A DNA stretch of 64,000 bases from Tumebacillus sp. BK434. GTDB lineage: Bacteria; Bacillota; Bacilli; Tumebacillales; Tumebacillaceae. Positions 51,201 through 58,751 of the stretch are shown in pieces (within the stretch, counting starts at the first letter, position 1; each line of letters begins with the position of its first letter). The stretch covers positions 310,001 to 374,000 of the forward strand of contig NZ_SLXS01000004.1 of the NCBI RefSeq assembly GCF_004340785.1, written 5' to 3'. The notes under the pieces were generated by a model. That model was not told the origin of the DNA and made no database searches. It saw only the letters and a program-made list of their open reading frames with translations. The position numbers were made by a program, and so were the translations under genes.

Positions 51201-54200
51201 AACGGTGCCACCGTATTGTCCAAACAAACGGGTCTCCTGTATACCAAGGCTGAAGGAACTGCTGGTGAATGGATGAAAAAATCCACCTTACTTGAAGCGC
51301 CGGAAGGGGCAACGACTGCTGAGCTTGAAGTGTTTGCAAAAGAAAATAGTGGCGGTGTTGGTGAGGCGTGGTTTGACAACTTGATCTTTGAGGGCGGAAC
51401 GGGGCGTACGGACAACATTCTTAATGTCAACTCCGGCTTCGATCATGATTTTGACAAAACGAATCTGGCCGACGGGTGGTATCCGTATGTTACGAATCCG
51501 CCGGGCATCTCGATTTACTACGCGGATAAGATACAAGGGATCGCTTCTGAAAAGATCAACGGCGACCCGGCGGTTGAGAAATACGTGGAGCAAAATCTGA
51601 TCATGCTGGGTAGCAAAGGCACCAAACTCAATTTGAGCGGCTGGTCAAAACAGGTTGGTGCGGCTGCTTCGACAGGCGCTTGGGAAATGCAGCTCGTGTT
51701 TTACAAACCTGATATTTACAGCGAACCGGCAAAGGTTTCGATTCCGTTTACAAAGACGGTCAGCGGATGGCAACAAAGATCCCAGGTGGTCGTAGCCCCT
51801 GTTGATTTTACTCATGTAGGTATCAAATTGATTTTCAGCAAGATGCCGAACGGCTCTTATGCTTTGTTTGACGAGGTGAAGTTGAGCAAACTGAATACTA
51901 CTTCCTCGACGATCTCGCAGTATAACTATATCGGCAACACTTCCTTTGAGTATGATTATGATAACACGGGTCTACCGGATGGCTGGTATGTCAGCGTGCC
52001 GCCTGAAAAAGAGTCGTTACGCAGAGACTTTGAGAAACAGGTGCGAATGGTCGGAGTGTCGGAGGGCGACGTCTATACCGGGGAGAAAGCGTTGGAAGTA
52101 ACGGCGAAAACGGGCGATGTCATGGAGTTGAAACTCAATGATGAGGAAGTTCCGACAAACGGTAACCCGTACACAGTAGTCGGCTATATCAAAACGGCGA
52201 ATCTTACTTCAGAAGCCACTATTTTCATAAAAGGCTACGACAGCAACGGAAATGATCTTGGCGGGATCGTAGAGACGACTCCGATAACCGGAACCTCGAA
52301 CTGGAAGCGCGTCAGTCTGGTCGTCTACCCGGAGTCCTTTACCGGCGGTATTCCGCAATCCCCCAAAGCGGCAATGATCAAGGTGGGCTTGCGGGTAAAA
52401 TCGGGCTCTGGCAAAGCTTATTTTGACAATGTGCGTTTGCAGGAAGGGAAGTTCGCAACCGAATTCAATTACAATGGCAACTATCCTTGGAATATGGTCG
52501 ACCCGCTCGATAACCGAACTGACTTTGAAGTCGATCAAAACAACGGGCAGGTTAAGTCGGTATTGAATCCGATGAATCATCGTTTCTCGTACAACTATGA
52601 TGTTACGGGACGCATCAAAACGTACACTTTCCCGTACCAAGGGCAACTTGGAAATGCCAAAGTGAACAAAACGTTTAGCTACGAATATGACGCAAACGGA
52701 AACTTGAAGTCGATCACTGACCCGAACGGTGAAAAACCGATCGAGTTCACTTTCAGTGAGTTGAATACTATCAAATCGTACACTGAAAAAGTATCCCAGA
52801 GTGGGACTACCAACCGCAATACGTGGGTGTATCAGTCGGATGAAGTGGGCCGTATGTCATTGATCCAAACTCCTGACGGAAGATTTAACGATTTAGATTT
52901 TGACATGGCTGGGCGAGTCAAGAGTTTGACGGTTGGCGATTACCATTCTATCAATCCTCTCACGTATCAATTTACGTACGACTTTAATGGCAACTTGACA
53001 AGCTATGGCGATGACACAGGGAAAACCACTTTGTCATATGACAACATGAATCGGGTGACCAAAGTTGCCGAACCGACGGCATCCTCTTATGTTGCGAACA
53101 GCTTCGATGATGCAGGACGCCGTTCCAAGGCTGTTGTACACCATAAGGACGGAAGTGAATGGACCACCGAGTATCTCTATGACAGCACCGGCAAACCGAA
53201 AGGTTTGAAGGATGGCGGTCATGAATCATGGTTCCTGTTTGACGAATCCGGAAAGAAAAGAAAGGTGTATCACAGTAACAGTACAGTTTCTTATTATGAA
53301 CGAGATTTTGCAGGACGTCTCACTGAAATCGTCATGGAACAGTATGGTGCACCGCTTTATAAAGTCAATTATCAGTATGACAAATTAGGTCAGGTGACCA
53401 ATGTCAAACAAGATGAAAACGGTGCTATTAAGTCGGTTGATTATGTCTATGATTCGGAAGGGCAACTGCTGCAAGAGACCCATTCCGATCAACAGACGAT
53501 TGGGTATGCCTATGATGTGTTAGGCAACCGTACCAAGATGACCGTCAACGGGGCGGAGACTAATTACGTTTACAATGCTGAGAAGAATCGTCTGGTGCAG
53601 GCTGGGGACAAGCTGTACCAATATGACAAGGACGGTAACGTGATCAATGACGGCACGTTTGAGTATCGGTGGAACGCGCTAAATAAAATTTCTTTGGCAA
53701 AAGAGTTGAAAACGGACAATACCACTCTCTTCTATTACGATGCGTTTGGCCGTCTTACTGAAATCTCGTATCAAGATGGTTCGAGAGATGAGTTCCACTA
53801 TGATGGAGACTTGGTGGCTTATTATAAGAAATTTGACAGCAGCGGTACACCGGTCGATACGTTCCGATTCACGTATGATCAGGATGACCGTCCAGTGTTT
53901 ATCACGTTTAAAGGCAACCAATACTGGTACCACTATGACAAAAATGGCAATGTGATGTTCCTCACGGATGCTTCCGGTAAAAAAGTGGCCGAGTATAAGT
54001 ACACCGATGCATGGGGGAACCATGAGGTGTCACTGGACAACAGTGTGAACATCGGAAAGTTAAACCCGTACCGCTATGCAGGTTACTGGTATAATAGTAC
54101 GATCAAGAAATATGATCTGAAAGCTCGCATGTATGATCCGGTAATTGGGCGATTCCTTTCAAAGGATCCAGTGACAGTACGCGTGGGAGATCAGCATGGA

Positions 54201-54827
54201 TTAAACAGTTTTGCTTATGCGGAAAACAATCCGGTTGCTTTTGTTGACCCGAGCGGTCTCATCAGTTGCCCGGCAGACGAAATTGCGGCATGCAGCAATG
54301 TTTCTTCCAGTGAAAAACGGTATGTCGCTCCCAGCACCAATACTTCATCTAATTCTACTTCATGGGGAGCTGTAGCAACCAATTTGGGGAGCAAAGTAAC
54401 CCCAGCGGTTGGTGCAGGGTGGGCGGCTGCGAAAGATGAATCGTTGAAAAAGACGAAGACTTGGGCATATAAGAGTATGGACTTTGCAATGAGCAAAAGG
54501 CAGTATATCCCCAAAAATGTCGTGAAAAAAGCGGTAGGCGCCGTTTCCGGCACAGGGATTGGTTTAGGGATTGGACTAGACTATCTGTTTGCTGCAGATA
54601 AGGCTAATTTCAATTTTCTTGACAGTGTGATCAACAATGTGGCGGTAGCTGGGATCTCAATGGTCGTGGCGGCTACGGTATTCACGTTCCTAACTCCAGT
54701 TGCCGCAGCGGTTGCTGCCGGAGTCGTCGTTGCTGTCGCCTATACGGCCGTCACCACATACAATCCGAACTTGACTTTCTCTAATGGTGCACGAAAGGTA
54801 ATGGGGACGTTCGGTGTTACGTGGTAA
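48207..54827 (+). CDS. Giant secreted RHS/YD-repeat protein with variable C-terminal domain (polymorphic-toxin-like)
   Basis: 2206 residues, using the GTG start after AAGGAG (an ATG at 48129 lacks an RBS). Order: signal peptide (~1-45); unassigned part; DNRLRE-type domain (~300-465, YILFPLPGLPDGSRVTDAKM); DUF6531-like entry (~475-560, SIPGRGVVVSLNRSYNSR); first YD-repeat block (~590-900); three carbohydrate-binding-like modules each starting N-x-GF/SFE-H/Y-D (~905-1425); second YD block (~1425-1960); RHS core end with ARMYDPVIGRFLSKDPV and NPVAFVDPSGL (~1970-2018); then ~188 residues of unknown, partly very hydrophobic sequence. A small membrane protein follows, as expected of an immunity gene. 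Confidence 0.88.
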   Translation: MNIIYKFRLIRYVLIPLLTLALVLAPMAPYSVLSLFTGTDTAEAAIPKELPKKKFPDRPTKGQKVEIPEWRSANSKHFLKDDGYFEVEVSKNSMFYQDKGTKKWLDIDNSLVLSNKKGFGYKNKANRFDAQFAGGANTGSIMQLNLENASMELLPLGIGNGAGVVKDNMITYTNAFQQTDLVYTVESDVVKEELVLKKADAPSVYLFELKLNNLKYVAKEDGSIEIQYADTSKFAFEFPKPFMFESGDLPQSDNVKEHSDSVTQTIRQQGDKLLLELKADQAWLQAPEREFPVVIDPTADMTMMDETRISDTFASRNNPTIAYNTASHMYVGNTTSYGETQSYILFPLPGLPDGSRVTDAKMKLYNYLTKTTTTNVDVYEVTSGWWPASAITWNTRPSVGQKVTTKGIAAAGWSEFNITSAVKKWYEGKLDNWGLQLTAGTQENVGFTANDNTSAAYRPVLTMEYWVDPEGTNHFWEYTEDGVSPFKGNLYLSETDVSIPGRGVVVSLNRSYNSRQTTEKGMFGPNWLSDLDMRVWELFGSVAFLDNTGTRHVFNRSHSPEDSYVPPAGVSLALNRGNEYWEISTPDNIVYYFDRTYKMLRKITDSNRQTTTYTYNSNDSNWTMLTIKDASGRLTTVQRTGGKVSTVTEPSGRKTTYGYDSTQGGALASVTLSDAAGTQTITTRYTYDQGQADTTNRRLKSITDPNGNSTVFTYDIYDRLTEVSKKINGVDVVKTYTYDTSVTPRIVTAKFKKCGTTNNDPNYCAETRYHVNDNGNLTKKEVIISGTERATTVYTWSTNNWLVEMKAPNHLKVDEETKHTTRMTYTESGQPQKITTPDGKETLFNYDTSNNLINYKDPMNSVNGISYDSNNNPLDSTDSVGNTVMRGYDSYGNLTSITAPLSLAENYVSNSGFEHDRGSDTVPYDWSFPVLQAGEVIEVDRSTKLGGYKSLHLKAVGTDGAYSFMKYPIPVSSKMTYSISGGIKAGVNTAAELRVTFKNGATVLSKQTGLLYTKAEGTAGEWMKKSTLLEAPEGATTAELEVFAKENSGGVGEAWFDNLIFEGGTGRTDNILNVNSGFDHDFDKTNLADGWYPYVTNPPGISIYYADKIQGIASEKINGDPAVEKYVEQNLIMLGSKGTKLNLSGWSKQVGAAASTGAWEMQLVFYKPDIYSEPAKVSIPFTKTVSGWQQRSQVVVAPVDFTHVGIKLIFSKMPNGSYALFDEVKLSKLNTTSSTISQYNYIGNTSFEYDYDNTGLPDGWYVSVPPEKESLRRDFEKQVRMVGVSEGDVYTGEKALEVTAKTGDVMELKLNDEEVPTNGNPYTVVGYIKTANLTSEATIFIKGYDSNGNDLGGIVETTPITGTSNWKRVSLVVYPESFTGGIPQSPKAAMIKVGLRVKSGSGKAYFDNVRLQEGKFATEFNYNGNYPWNMVDPLDNRTDFEVDQNNGQVKSVLNPMNHRFSYNYDVTGRIKTYTFPYQGQLGNAKVNKTFSYEYDANGNLKSITDPNGEKPIEFTFSELNTIKSYTEKVSQSGTTNRNTWVYQSDEVGRMSLIQTPDGRFNDLDFDMAGRVKSLTVGDYHSINPLTYQFTYDFNGNLTSYGDDTGKTTLSYDNMNRVTKVAEPTASSYVANSFDDAGRRSKAVVHHKDGSEWTTEYLYDSTGKPKGLKDGGHESWFLFDESGKKRKVYHSNSTVSYYERDFAGRLTEIVMEQYGAPLYKVNYQYDKLGQVTNVKQDENGAIKSVDYVYDSEGQLLQETHSDQQTIGYAYDVLGNRTKMTVNGAETNYVYNAEKNRLVQAGDKLYQYDKDGNVINDGTFEYRWNALNKISLAKELKTDNTTLFYYDAFGRLTEISYQDGSRDEFHYDGDLVAYYKKFDSSGTPVDTFRFTYDQDDRPVFITFKGNQYWYHYDKNGNVMFLTDASGKKVAEYKYTDAWGNHEVSLDNSVNIGKLNPYRYAGYWYNSTIKKYDLKARMYDPVIGRFLSKDPVTVRVGDQHGLNSFAYAENNPVAFVDPSGLISCPADEIAACSNVSSSEKRYVAPSTNTSSNSTSWGAVATNLGSKVTPAVGAGWAAAKDESLKKTKTWAYKSMDFAMSKRQYIPKNVVKKAVGAVSGTGIGLGIGLDYLFAADKANFNFLDSVINNVAVAGISMVVAATVFTFLTPVAAAVAAGVVVAVAYTAVTTYNPNLTFSNGARKVMGTFGVTW

Positions 54828-54856
54828 GGGGAAGGCAGAAGGGAGGAAAGTAACGA

Positions 54857-55231
54857 ATGCTGGTTGCGTCTATTATCATTGGTACCTGCGTCCTTTGTGG
54901 AGGATATGTCCTCTATCAGGCGATCAAGGGTGAGTCACGTTATTACTTGTTAAGCTCTTCGTCCATTCTGATGTTCTTCGGATTGGCGGCAACGTTAGTG
55001 CTGATGTATCTTGAGTTCCCGAGAGAAGTGATAAAGACTGTATTAGTTGGATCGTTTATCCTGTTTGGAATACTTTTTACAAGTGGGTACATCGTTCTTT
55101 ATCTAAAATCTTCACCCTCTCAACGAGTTGATGTGCGAGCGAGACTTTGGTACGCACTGAAAATACTGCTCACGTTTACAGGTTTGATTCTCGCGATTAT
55201 CTTGTTGGGTCAACTGTTTAATCTACGATAA
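54857..55231 (+). CDS. Four-helix membrane protein, candidate immunity protein
   Basis: 124 residues with four hydrophobic helices (LVASIIIGTCVLCGGYVLY; SSILMFFGLAATLVLMYL; VLVGSFILFGILFTSGYIVL; ILLTFTGLILAIILLGQLF) and short loops. RBS GGGAGG is 10 bases before the ATG. It begins 29 bases after the RHS gene and the pair ends at a terminator. An immunity role is inferred from position and from the hydrophobic nature of the RHS C-terminal domain; no family is recognised. Confidence 0.7.
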   Translation: MLVASIIIGTCVLCGGYVLYQAIKGESRYYLLSSSSILMFFGLAATLVLMYLEFPREVIKTVLVGSFILFGILFTSGYIVLYLKSSPSQRVDVRARLWYALKILLTFTGLILAIILLGQLFNLR

Positions 55232-55270
55232 AAAAACCGCCTGTCCCTTCTCAGGGCAGGCGGTTTTGCT
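55231..55270. terminator. Bidirectional terminator after the RHS unit
   Basis: AAAACCGCCTG (55233-55245 region) pairs with CAGGCGGTTTT (ending 55267), with A and T runs on both flanks. Confidence 0.9.
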
Positions 55271-55285
55271 TTTATCACACTGCTC

Positions 55286-55378
55286 TTACAGCAGGCTGTA
55301 GGTGATCGAATAGAGGAGCGAGACTAGCATTGCGATCGCGAGGACGAGGGAGATGGTGCGGACGAGCTTTTGGTTCAT
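55286..55378 (-). CDS. Prli42-like stressosome-associated membrane peptide
   Basis: 30 residues: basic start MNQKLVRT, a membrane helix (ISLVLAIAMLVSLLYSI) and a short tail. Size, basic start and helix match Prli42, the tiny protein that anchors the stressosome to the membrane in Listeria and is widespread in Bacilli. RBS AAAGGAG is 11 bases before the ATG. Recognition is by general pattern because the protein is so short. Confidence 0.7.
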   Translation of the reverse strand: MNQKLVRTISLVLAIAMLVSLLYSITYSLL

Positions 55379-55457
55379 CGGGAATCTACTCCTTTCAAAG
55401 ACTGTCGTTGCTAGTATAACATGAGAGAGAATACGGGGAAAAGAACGGAGGAAGATC

Positions 55458-56132
55458 ATGGCAGACGCAACGGGCAGTGTGGAATTTTGGAACGGGCATG
55501 CGGAGGAATGGGAAGCCGGGACGGAACGGGATTGGGAGCAAGGGCCGCGGCGGGCGGTGCTGGAGTTTTTCTGCCGGATGGTGCCAGAGACAGGGCGTGT
55601 GCTGGACGTGGGCTGCGCGACGGGGGTCAGCACGCGGCGGCTCTTGGAACGGGGCTATGCGGCAGTCGGCGTGGAGCAGTCGCCCGCGATGGCGGAACTG
55701 GCGCGTGGGCGCGGGGTGGAGTGCTGTGTGAGCGAATGCGACCCGCTGCCGTTCGCCGATGATTCGTTTGACGCGGTGTTCGCCTGCACGTCGCTGGAGT
55801 GGTCGGCCAATCCGGCCGGCATCGTCCGCGAGATGGCGCGCGTGGTCAAGCCGGGCGGCATTATCGTTGCCGTGACGCTGGGCCCGTACACGCGGCCGCG
55901 GCAGTCGGCATTCCGGCGGCTGTATGGCGAGGCGGTGCCGCATAACATGCTGATGCCGTGGGAGCTGTCGCGCCTGCTGGAGGAAGCGGGGCTGGCGATC
56001 CAGACGCAGGAAGGCTGGTACCCGCCGCAAGTGCCTCCTCTGGCGGTGGAACTGCTCGCGGCGAACTGGGTGCTGCAGGCGTCGGTAGCGATGCTGTATG
56101 GATTTGCCGCGCACAAGCCGGTAACTGAATAA
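55458..56132 (+). CDS. SAM-dependent class I methyltransferase
   Basis: 224 residues. Motif I is VLDVGCATGVSTR (~48-60), motif II is near VGVEQSPAMAELARG and motif III is PLPFADDSFDAVFACTSLEW (~96-115), followed by EMARVVKPGGIIVAVTLGP. This is the Methyltransf_11/UbiE-like group; the substrate is not known. RBS GGAGGAAG precedes the ATG. Confidence 0.88.
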   Translation: MADATGSVEFWNGHAEEWEAGTERDWEQGPRRAVLEFFCRMVPETGRVLDVGCATGVSTRRLLERGYAAVGVEQSPAMAELARGRGVECCVSECDPLPFADDSFDAVFACTSLEWSANPAGIVREMARVVKPGGIIVAVTLGPYTRPRQSAFRRLYGEAVPHNMLMPWELSRLLEEAGLAIQTQEGWYPPQVPPLAVELLAANWVLQASVAMLYGFAAHKPVTE

Positions 56133-56142
56133 AAACGGGAAA

Positions 56143-56174
56143 AAGCGGCCTGCCGGTGACTCGGCAGGCCGCTT
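56143..56174. terminator. Bidirectional terminator
   Basis: A perfect 12-bp stem AAGCGGCCTGCC / GGCAGGCCGCTT (56143-56154 and 56163-56174) between convergent genes. Confidence 0.85.
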
Positions 56175-56186
56175 GGTATGTGTGGC

Positions 56187-56501
56187 TTAAAGTACGCGCA
56201 CGATGTTTTGGATCGGGAGCAGAAACTTGCCCCATTCGTTGCAGATCTGCAAGCTTCGCGTATCCGGCTTGTAGGCGACGACGCGGCCTTCCACGGTGTG
56301 CTCGCCGTCCGACTCGCCGACGACAAATCGCAGCGCTTTGCGGTGCATCATCGCTTCCTGAACCCGAATTTCGATCTCCTCCTGCATGTCTTCGGTCATG
56401 ACCGGCGCCGAGTACGGCTGCGTCTCCCGTTCCAACAGACGGGTGCGGTGTTCAGGCAGAATCATGCGGTGACCTTCCCAAAGCTTGTTTCCACGGTTCA
56501 T
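56187..56501 (-). CDS. YolD-like protein under apparent SOS control
   Basis: 104 residues. NRGNKLWEGHRMILPEHRTR at the start and GRVVAYKPDTRSLQI near the end fit the YolD-like family, whose members in Bacillus are encoded next to Y-family DNA polymerases (UvrX/YqjW) and are DNA-damage induced. No polymerase gene is adjacent here. The ATG at 56501 has GGGAG 12 bases upstream. A LexA-box overlaps the transcription start region (56562-56605). Confidence 0.75.
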   Translation of the reverse strand: MNRGNKLWEGHRMILPEHRTRLLERETQPYSAPVMTEDMQEEIEIRVQEAMMHRKALRFVVGESDGEHTVEGRVVAYKPDTRSLQICNEWGKFLLPIQNIVRVL

Positions 56502-56561
56502 ACGATTCGATCGCTCCCTATACATAAAGTGTGACTGCGGACGAGTACAATATTACGATAA

Positions 56562-56605
56562 CGAACATTTGTTCTCATTATACGCGATCTCTGTACAGAA
56601 AACAA
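56562..56605 (-). promoter_or_regulatory. Promoter with LexA (SOS) box for the YolD-like gene
   Basis: On the minus strand -35 TTGTTT (56600-56605) and -10 TATAAT (56577-56582) are 17 bases apart. Immediately downstream lies AGAACAAATGTTCG (56562-56575), a GAAC-N4-GTTC palindrome matching the Gram-positive LexA/DinR box. Confidence 0.82.
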
Positions 56606-56708
56606 TTCCCTGCCGCACGTCAACGAGAAGAGTATATTGTCGAAAGCTGCCATTCATGAGACTATAGGGACATAAGTCCTAATTTTTATGAGTGGGGATG
56701 ATATCGTC

Positions 56709-57380
56709 ATGTTTTTGGCAGATGCGTTCTATGACCGGAAGATTACGTGCCCGCTATGTACTCATGTCTATACCACGAAAAAAGTCCTATCCAAACACGT
56801 AAAAACCCAAAAGGTGGAAGGTGACTTCTACGCGATCTATAGAGATGTGAATCCAAATTACTATGCGGTCAATGTCTGCGGCCAGTGCGGATATGCGTTT
56901 CTGGACAAGACAAAACCGAAGATTACGGCGTATAAGCGCGAACGTTACCGCCAGCATGTTGTTTCGCGCTGGGTCCCCCGCGAGTACGGCAGCCTGCGCT
57001 CGATCATGGAAGCTGTGGTCTCGTTTAAGCTCGCCGTGTTCTGCGCGCAGTTCATGGACGAGCCGGAGCGCACCGTCGGCGGCCTCTGCCTGCAGGTGGC
57101 GTGGCTGTACCGGGAGCTGGGGGAACACGGGCAGGAAGAGCGCTTTTTGCGCGATGCGCTCGATTTTTACACCTATGCGTATGAAAATGACCGCACGATC
57201 GACACCGACGGGCGGATGACCTATCTGCTCGGCGAACTGCACCGCCGCATGGGCGAGCAGAAGGAAGCGATCCAATATTTTAATCAGGTGATCAGCGACA
57301 AACAGGCGCTGCCGAAGTACGTGCGCATGGCGCGCGAACAGTGGTCCCTGATGCGCGAAATGCAGCAGATGTCGGGTTGA
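56709..57380 (+). CDS. DUF2225 protein
   Basis: 223 residues (ATG after GGGGATG; an earlier ATG at 56688 lacks an RBS). Two cysteine pairs, CPLC (~13) and CGQC (~58), form a probable zinc site in the N-terminal half, matching DUF2225. The C-terminal half is helical and TPR-like (TYLLGELHRRMGEQKEAIQY). Function is unknown; the family is common in spore formers. Confidence 0.87.
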   Translation: MFLADAFYDRKITCPLCTHVYTTKKVLSKHVKTQKVEGDFYAIYRDVNPNYYAVNVCGQCGYAFLDKTKPKITAYKRERYRQHVVSRWVPREYGSLRSIMEAVVSFKLAVFCAQFMDEPERTVGGLCLQVAWLYRELGEHGQEERFLRDALDFYTYAYENDRTIDTDGRMTYLLGELHRRMGEQKEAIQYFNQVISDKQALPKYVRMAREQWSLMREMQQMSG

Positions 57381-57427
57381 GCCCCGGCCCCTTTTTCCAC
57401 TATAATGCAGGCAGGGAGGTGACGGCT

Positions 57428-58309
57428 GTGGCCACCGTGCTGTGCGGGACGTGTGCGTGGGGCGACCATGAAGATTTTTATCCGAAACGGGTCAAGCCAA
57501 ATGAACGGCTGGAATACTATGCGCGGTATTTTCCGCTGGTCGAAGTGGATTCCAGCTTTTACGCCATTCCCAATCCGAAGTATGTGGAGCGCTGGGCTGC
57601 GACGACCGGGCCCGGCTTTACGTTTAATATGAAAGCGTTTAAGGGCATGACCGGCCACGAGCGGTCGCGGGGGCCGAAGGAGCGGGCGGAGCTGTTTCCG
57701 CAGTTTCGGCAGGCGATCCAGCCGATGGTGGAGTCGGGGAAGCTCGGGGCGCTGCTGTTTCAATTGCCGCCGTGGTTCGTGCTGAATCGGGAACATGTCG
57801 ATTATCTGCGCGTCTGCCGGGATTATTTCCACGACCTGACCCTGGCGGTGGAGTTTCGCCACCGCTCGTGGTTCGAAGGCGAGATGCGGGCGAAGACGCT
57901 GCAGTTTCTGCGCGGCGAAGAGATCGTCAACACGATCGTCGATGAGCCGCAGATCGGCGACGCTTCGATCCCGGCGGTGGCAGAAGTGACAGAACCGTCG
58001 CTTGCGCTCTTGCGCTTTCACGGACGCAACGAGGAGACCTGGTACATCAAAGACGCCAAGCATGCCGGCGAGCGGTTTCGCTACCACTACCGGCAGGAGG
58101 AGCTGGCGGAGTGGGTGCCGAAGATTCAGCAGCTGTCCGGGCAGGCGCAGCGCGTGCACGTGCTGATGAACAACAACTTTTCCAACTATGCGGTGCAAAA
58201 TGCGTTTGATATGATGGAACTGCTCGGGCAGCCGGTGAAGCGGGCGCCGCTCATCACCGACCAGCTCGATCTGTTTTCACTGGAAGCGAAAGGCGGGATG
58301 CTTGAATGA
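57428..58309 (+). CDS. DUF72 family protein
   Basis: 293 residues starting with GTG after GGGAGGTGA. The start VLCGTCAWGDHEDFYPKRVK, EVDSSFYAIP, FNMKAFKGMTGH and LAVEFRHRSWF are the conserved blocks of DUF72, a TIM-barrel family related to xylose-isomerase-like enzymes with no settled function. NNNFSNYAVQNA near the end is also typical. It overlaps the next small gene by 4 bases. Confidence 0.9.
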   Translation: MATVLCGTCAWGDHEDFYPKRVKPNERLEYYARYFPLVEVDSSFYAIPNPKYVERWAATTGPGFTFNMKAFKGMTGHERSRGPKERAELFPQFRQAIQPMVESGKLGALLFQLPPWFVLNREHVDYLRVCRDYFHDLTLAVEFRHRSWFEGEMRAKTLQFLRGEEIVNTIVDEPQIGDASIPAVAEVTEPSLALLRFHGRNEETWYIKDAKHAGERFRYHYRQEELAEWVPKIQQLSGQAQRVHVLMNNNFSNYAVQNAFDMMELLGQPVKRAPLITDQLDLFSLEAKGGMLE

Positions 58310-58560
58310 GACCGATCAGCGTACAAGTGCGCGGGCTGTTGGGACGCGAGGAGATCGAACGCTACAACGACCTGTGGGAAATCGGCAAGTTTCTGGAAGG
58401 GCAAGGCCGTTTTGATCTGGCGCGCAAGATTCAGCGCGAGATCGACCTGCTCGCCGAACCGGCGGTGGAAAAGCTGATGCGCTATGAAAACCGCACCGGA
58501 CAGGCACCCGTCGTGGCCGCCCCTGTCATCATCGACAACCGGAAAAAAGACGAGTCTTGA
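58306..58560 (+). CDS. Small hydrophilic protein of unknown function
   Basis: 84 residues, mostly helical (REEIERYNDLWEIGKFLEGQ, RKIQREIDLLAEPAVEKLMR). It overlaps the DUF72 gene by 4 bases (ATGA), so it is co-translated with it. No family is recognised; it might be a partner of the DUF72 protein. Confidence 0.68.
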   Translation: MRPISVQVRGLLGREEIERYNDLWEIGKFLEGQGRFDLARKIQREIDLLAEPAVEKLMRYENRTGQAPVVAAPVIIDNRKKDES

Positions 58561-58586
58561 GCGGTGCAAAATGGGGGTGGGAAGCC

Positions 58587-58616
58587 TTGACATCGTGTCG
58601 GCCCCATGCCTATAAT
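58587..58616 (+). promoter_or_regulatory. Promoter upstream of the Rrf2-isc genes
   Basis: -35 TTGACA (58587-58592) and -10 TATAAT (58611-58616) are both consensus, with an 18-base spacer. The leader to the regulator start is ~130 bases and contains a terminator-like hairpin and an IscR-like site. Confidence 0.8.
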
Positions 58617-58630
58617 AATGTTGATCAAAT

Positions 58631-58670
58631 CAATCAGGATTATCGCTCGACGAAGTCCTGATTTGTTTTT
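58631..58670 (+). terminator. Terminator/attenuator-like hairpin in the Rrf2-isc leader
   Basis: CAATCAGGATT (58631-58641) can pair with AGTCCTGATTTG (58654-58665), followed by five T. As it lies downstream of a consensus promoter and before the first gene, it may act as an attenuator; otherwise it ends upstream transcripts. Confidence 0.6.
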
Positions 58671-58676
58671 GCACAT

Positions 58677-58701
58677 ATTCCTGACCTAAACAGTCAAGAT
58701 T
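58677..58701 (+). promoter_or_regulatory. IscR/Rrf2-type operator
   Basis: ATTCCTGAC-N7-GTCAAGATT is an imperfect palindrome with the GAC-N7-GTC core of type 1 IscR sites. It lies ~50 bases before the start of an Rrf2 regulator with cluster-type cysteines, so autoregulation is likely. Confidence 0.6.
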
Positions 58702-58751
58702 ACAGAGGGTATGCGTAAGCGGATATCTGCTTGTCTAAGGAGGTGCGTACA

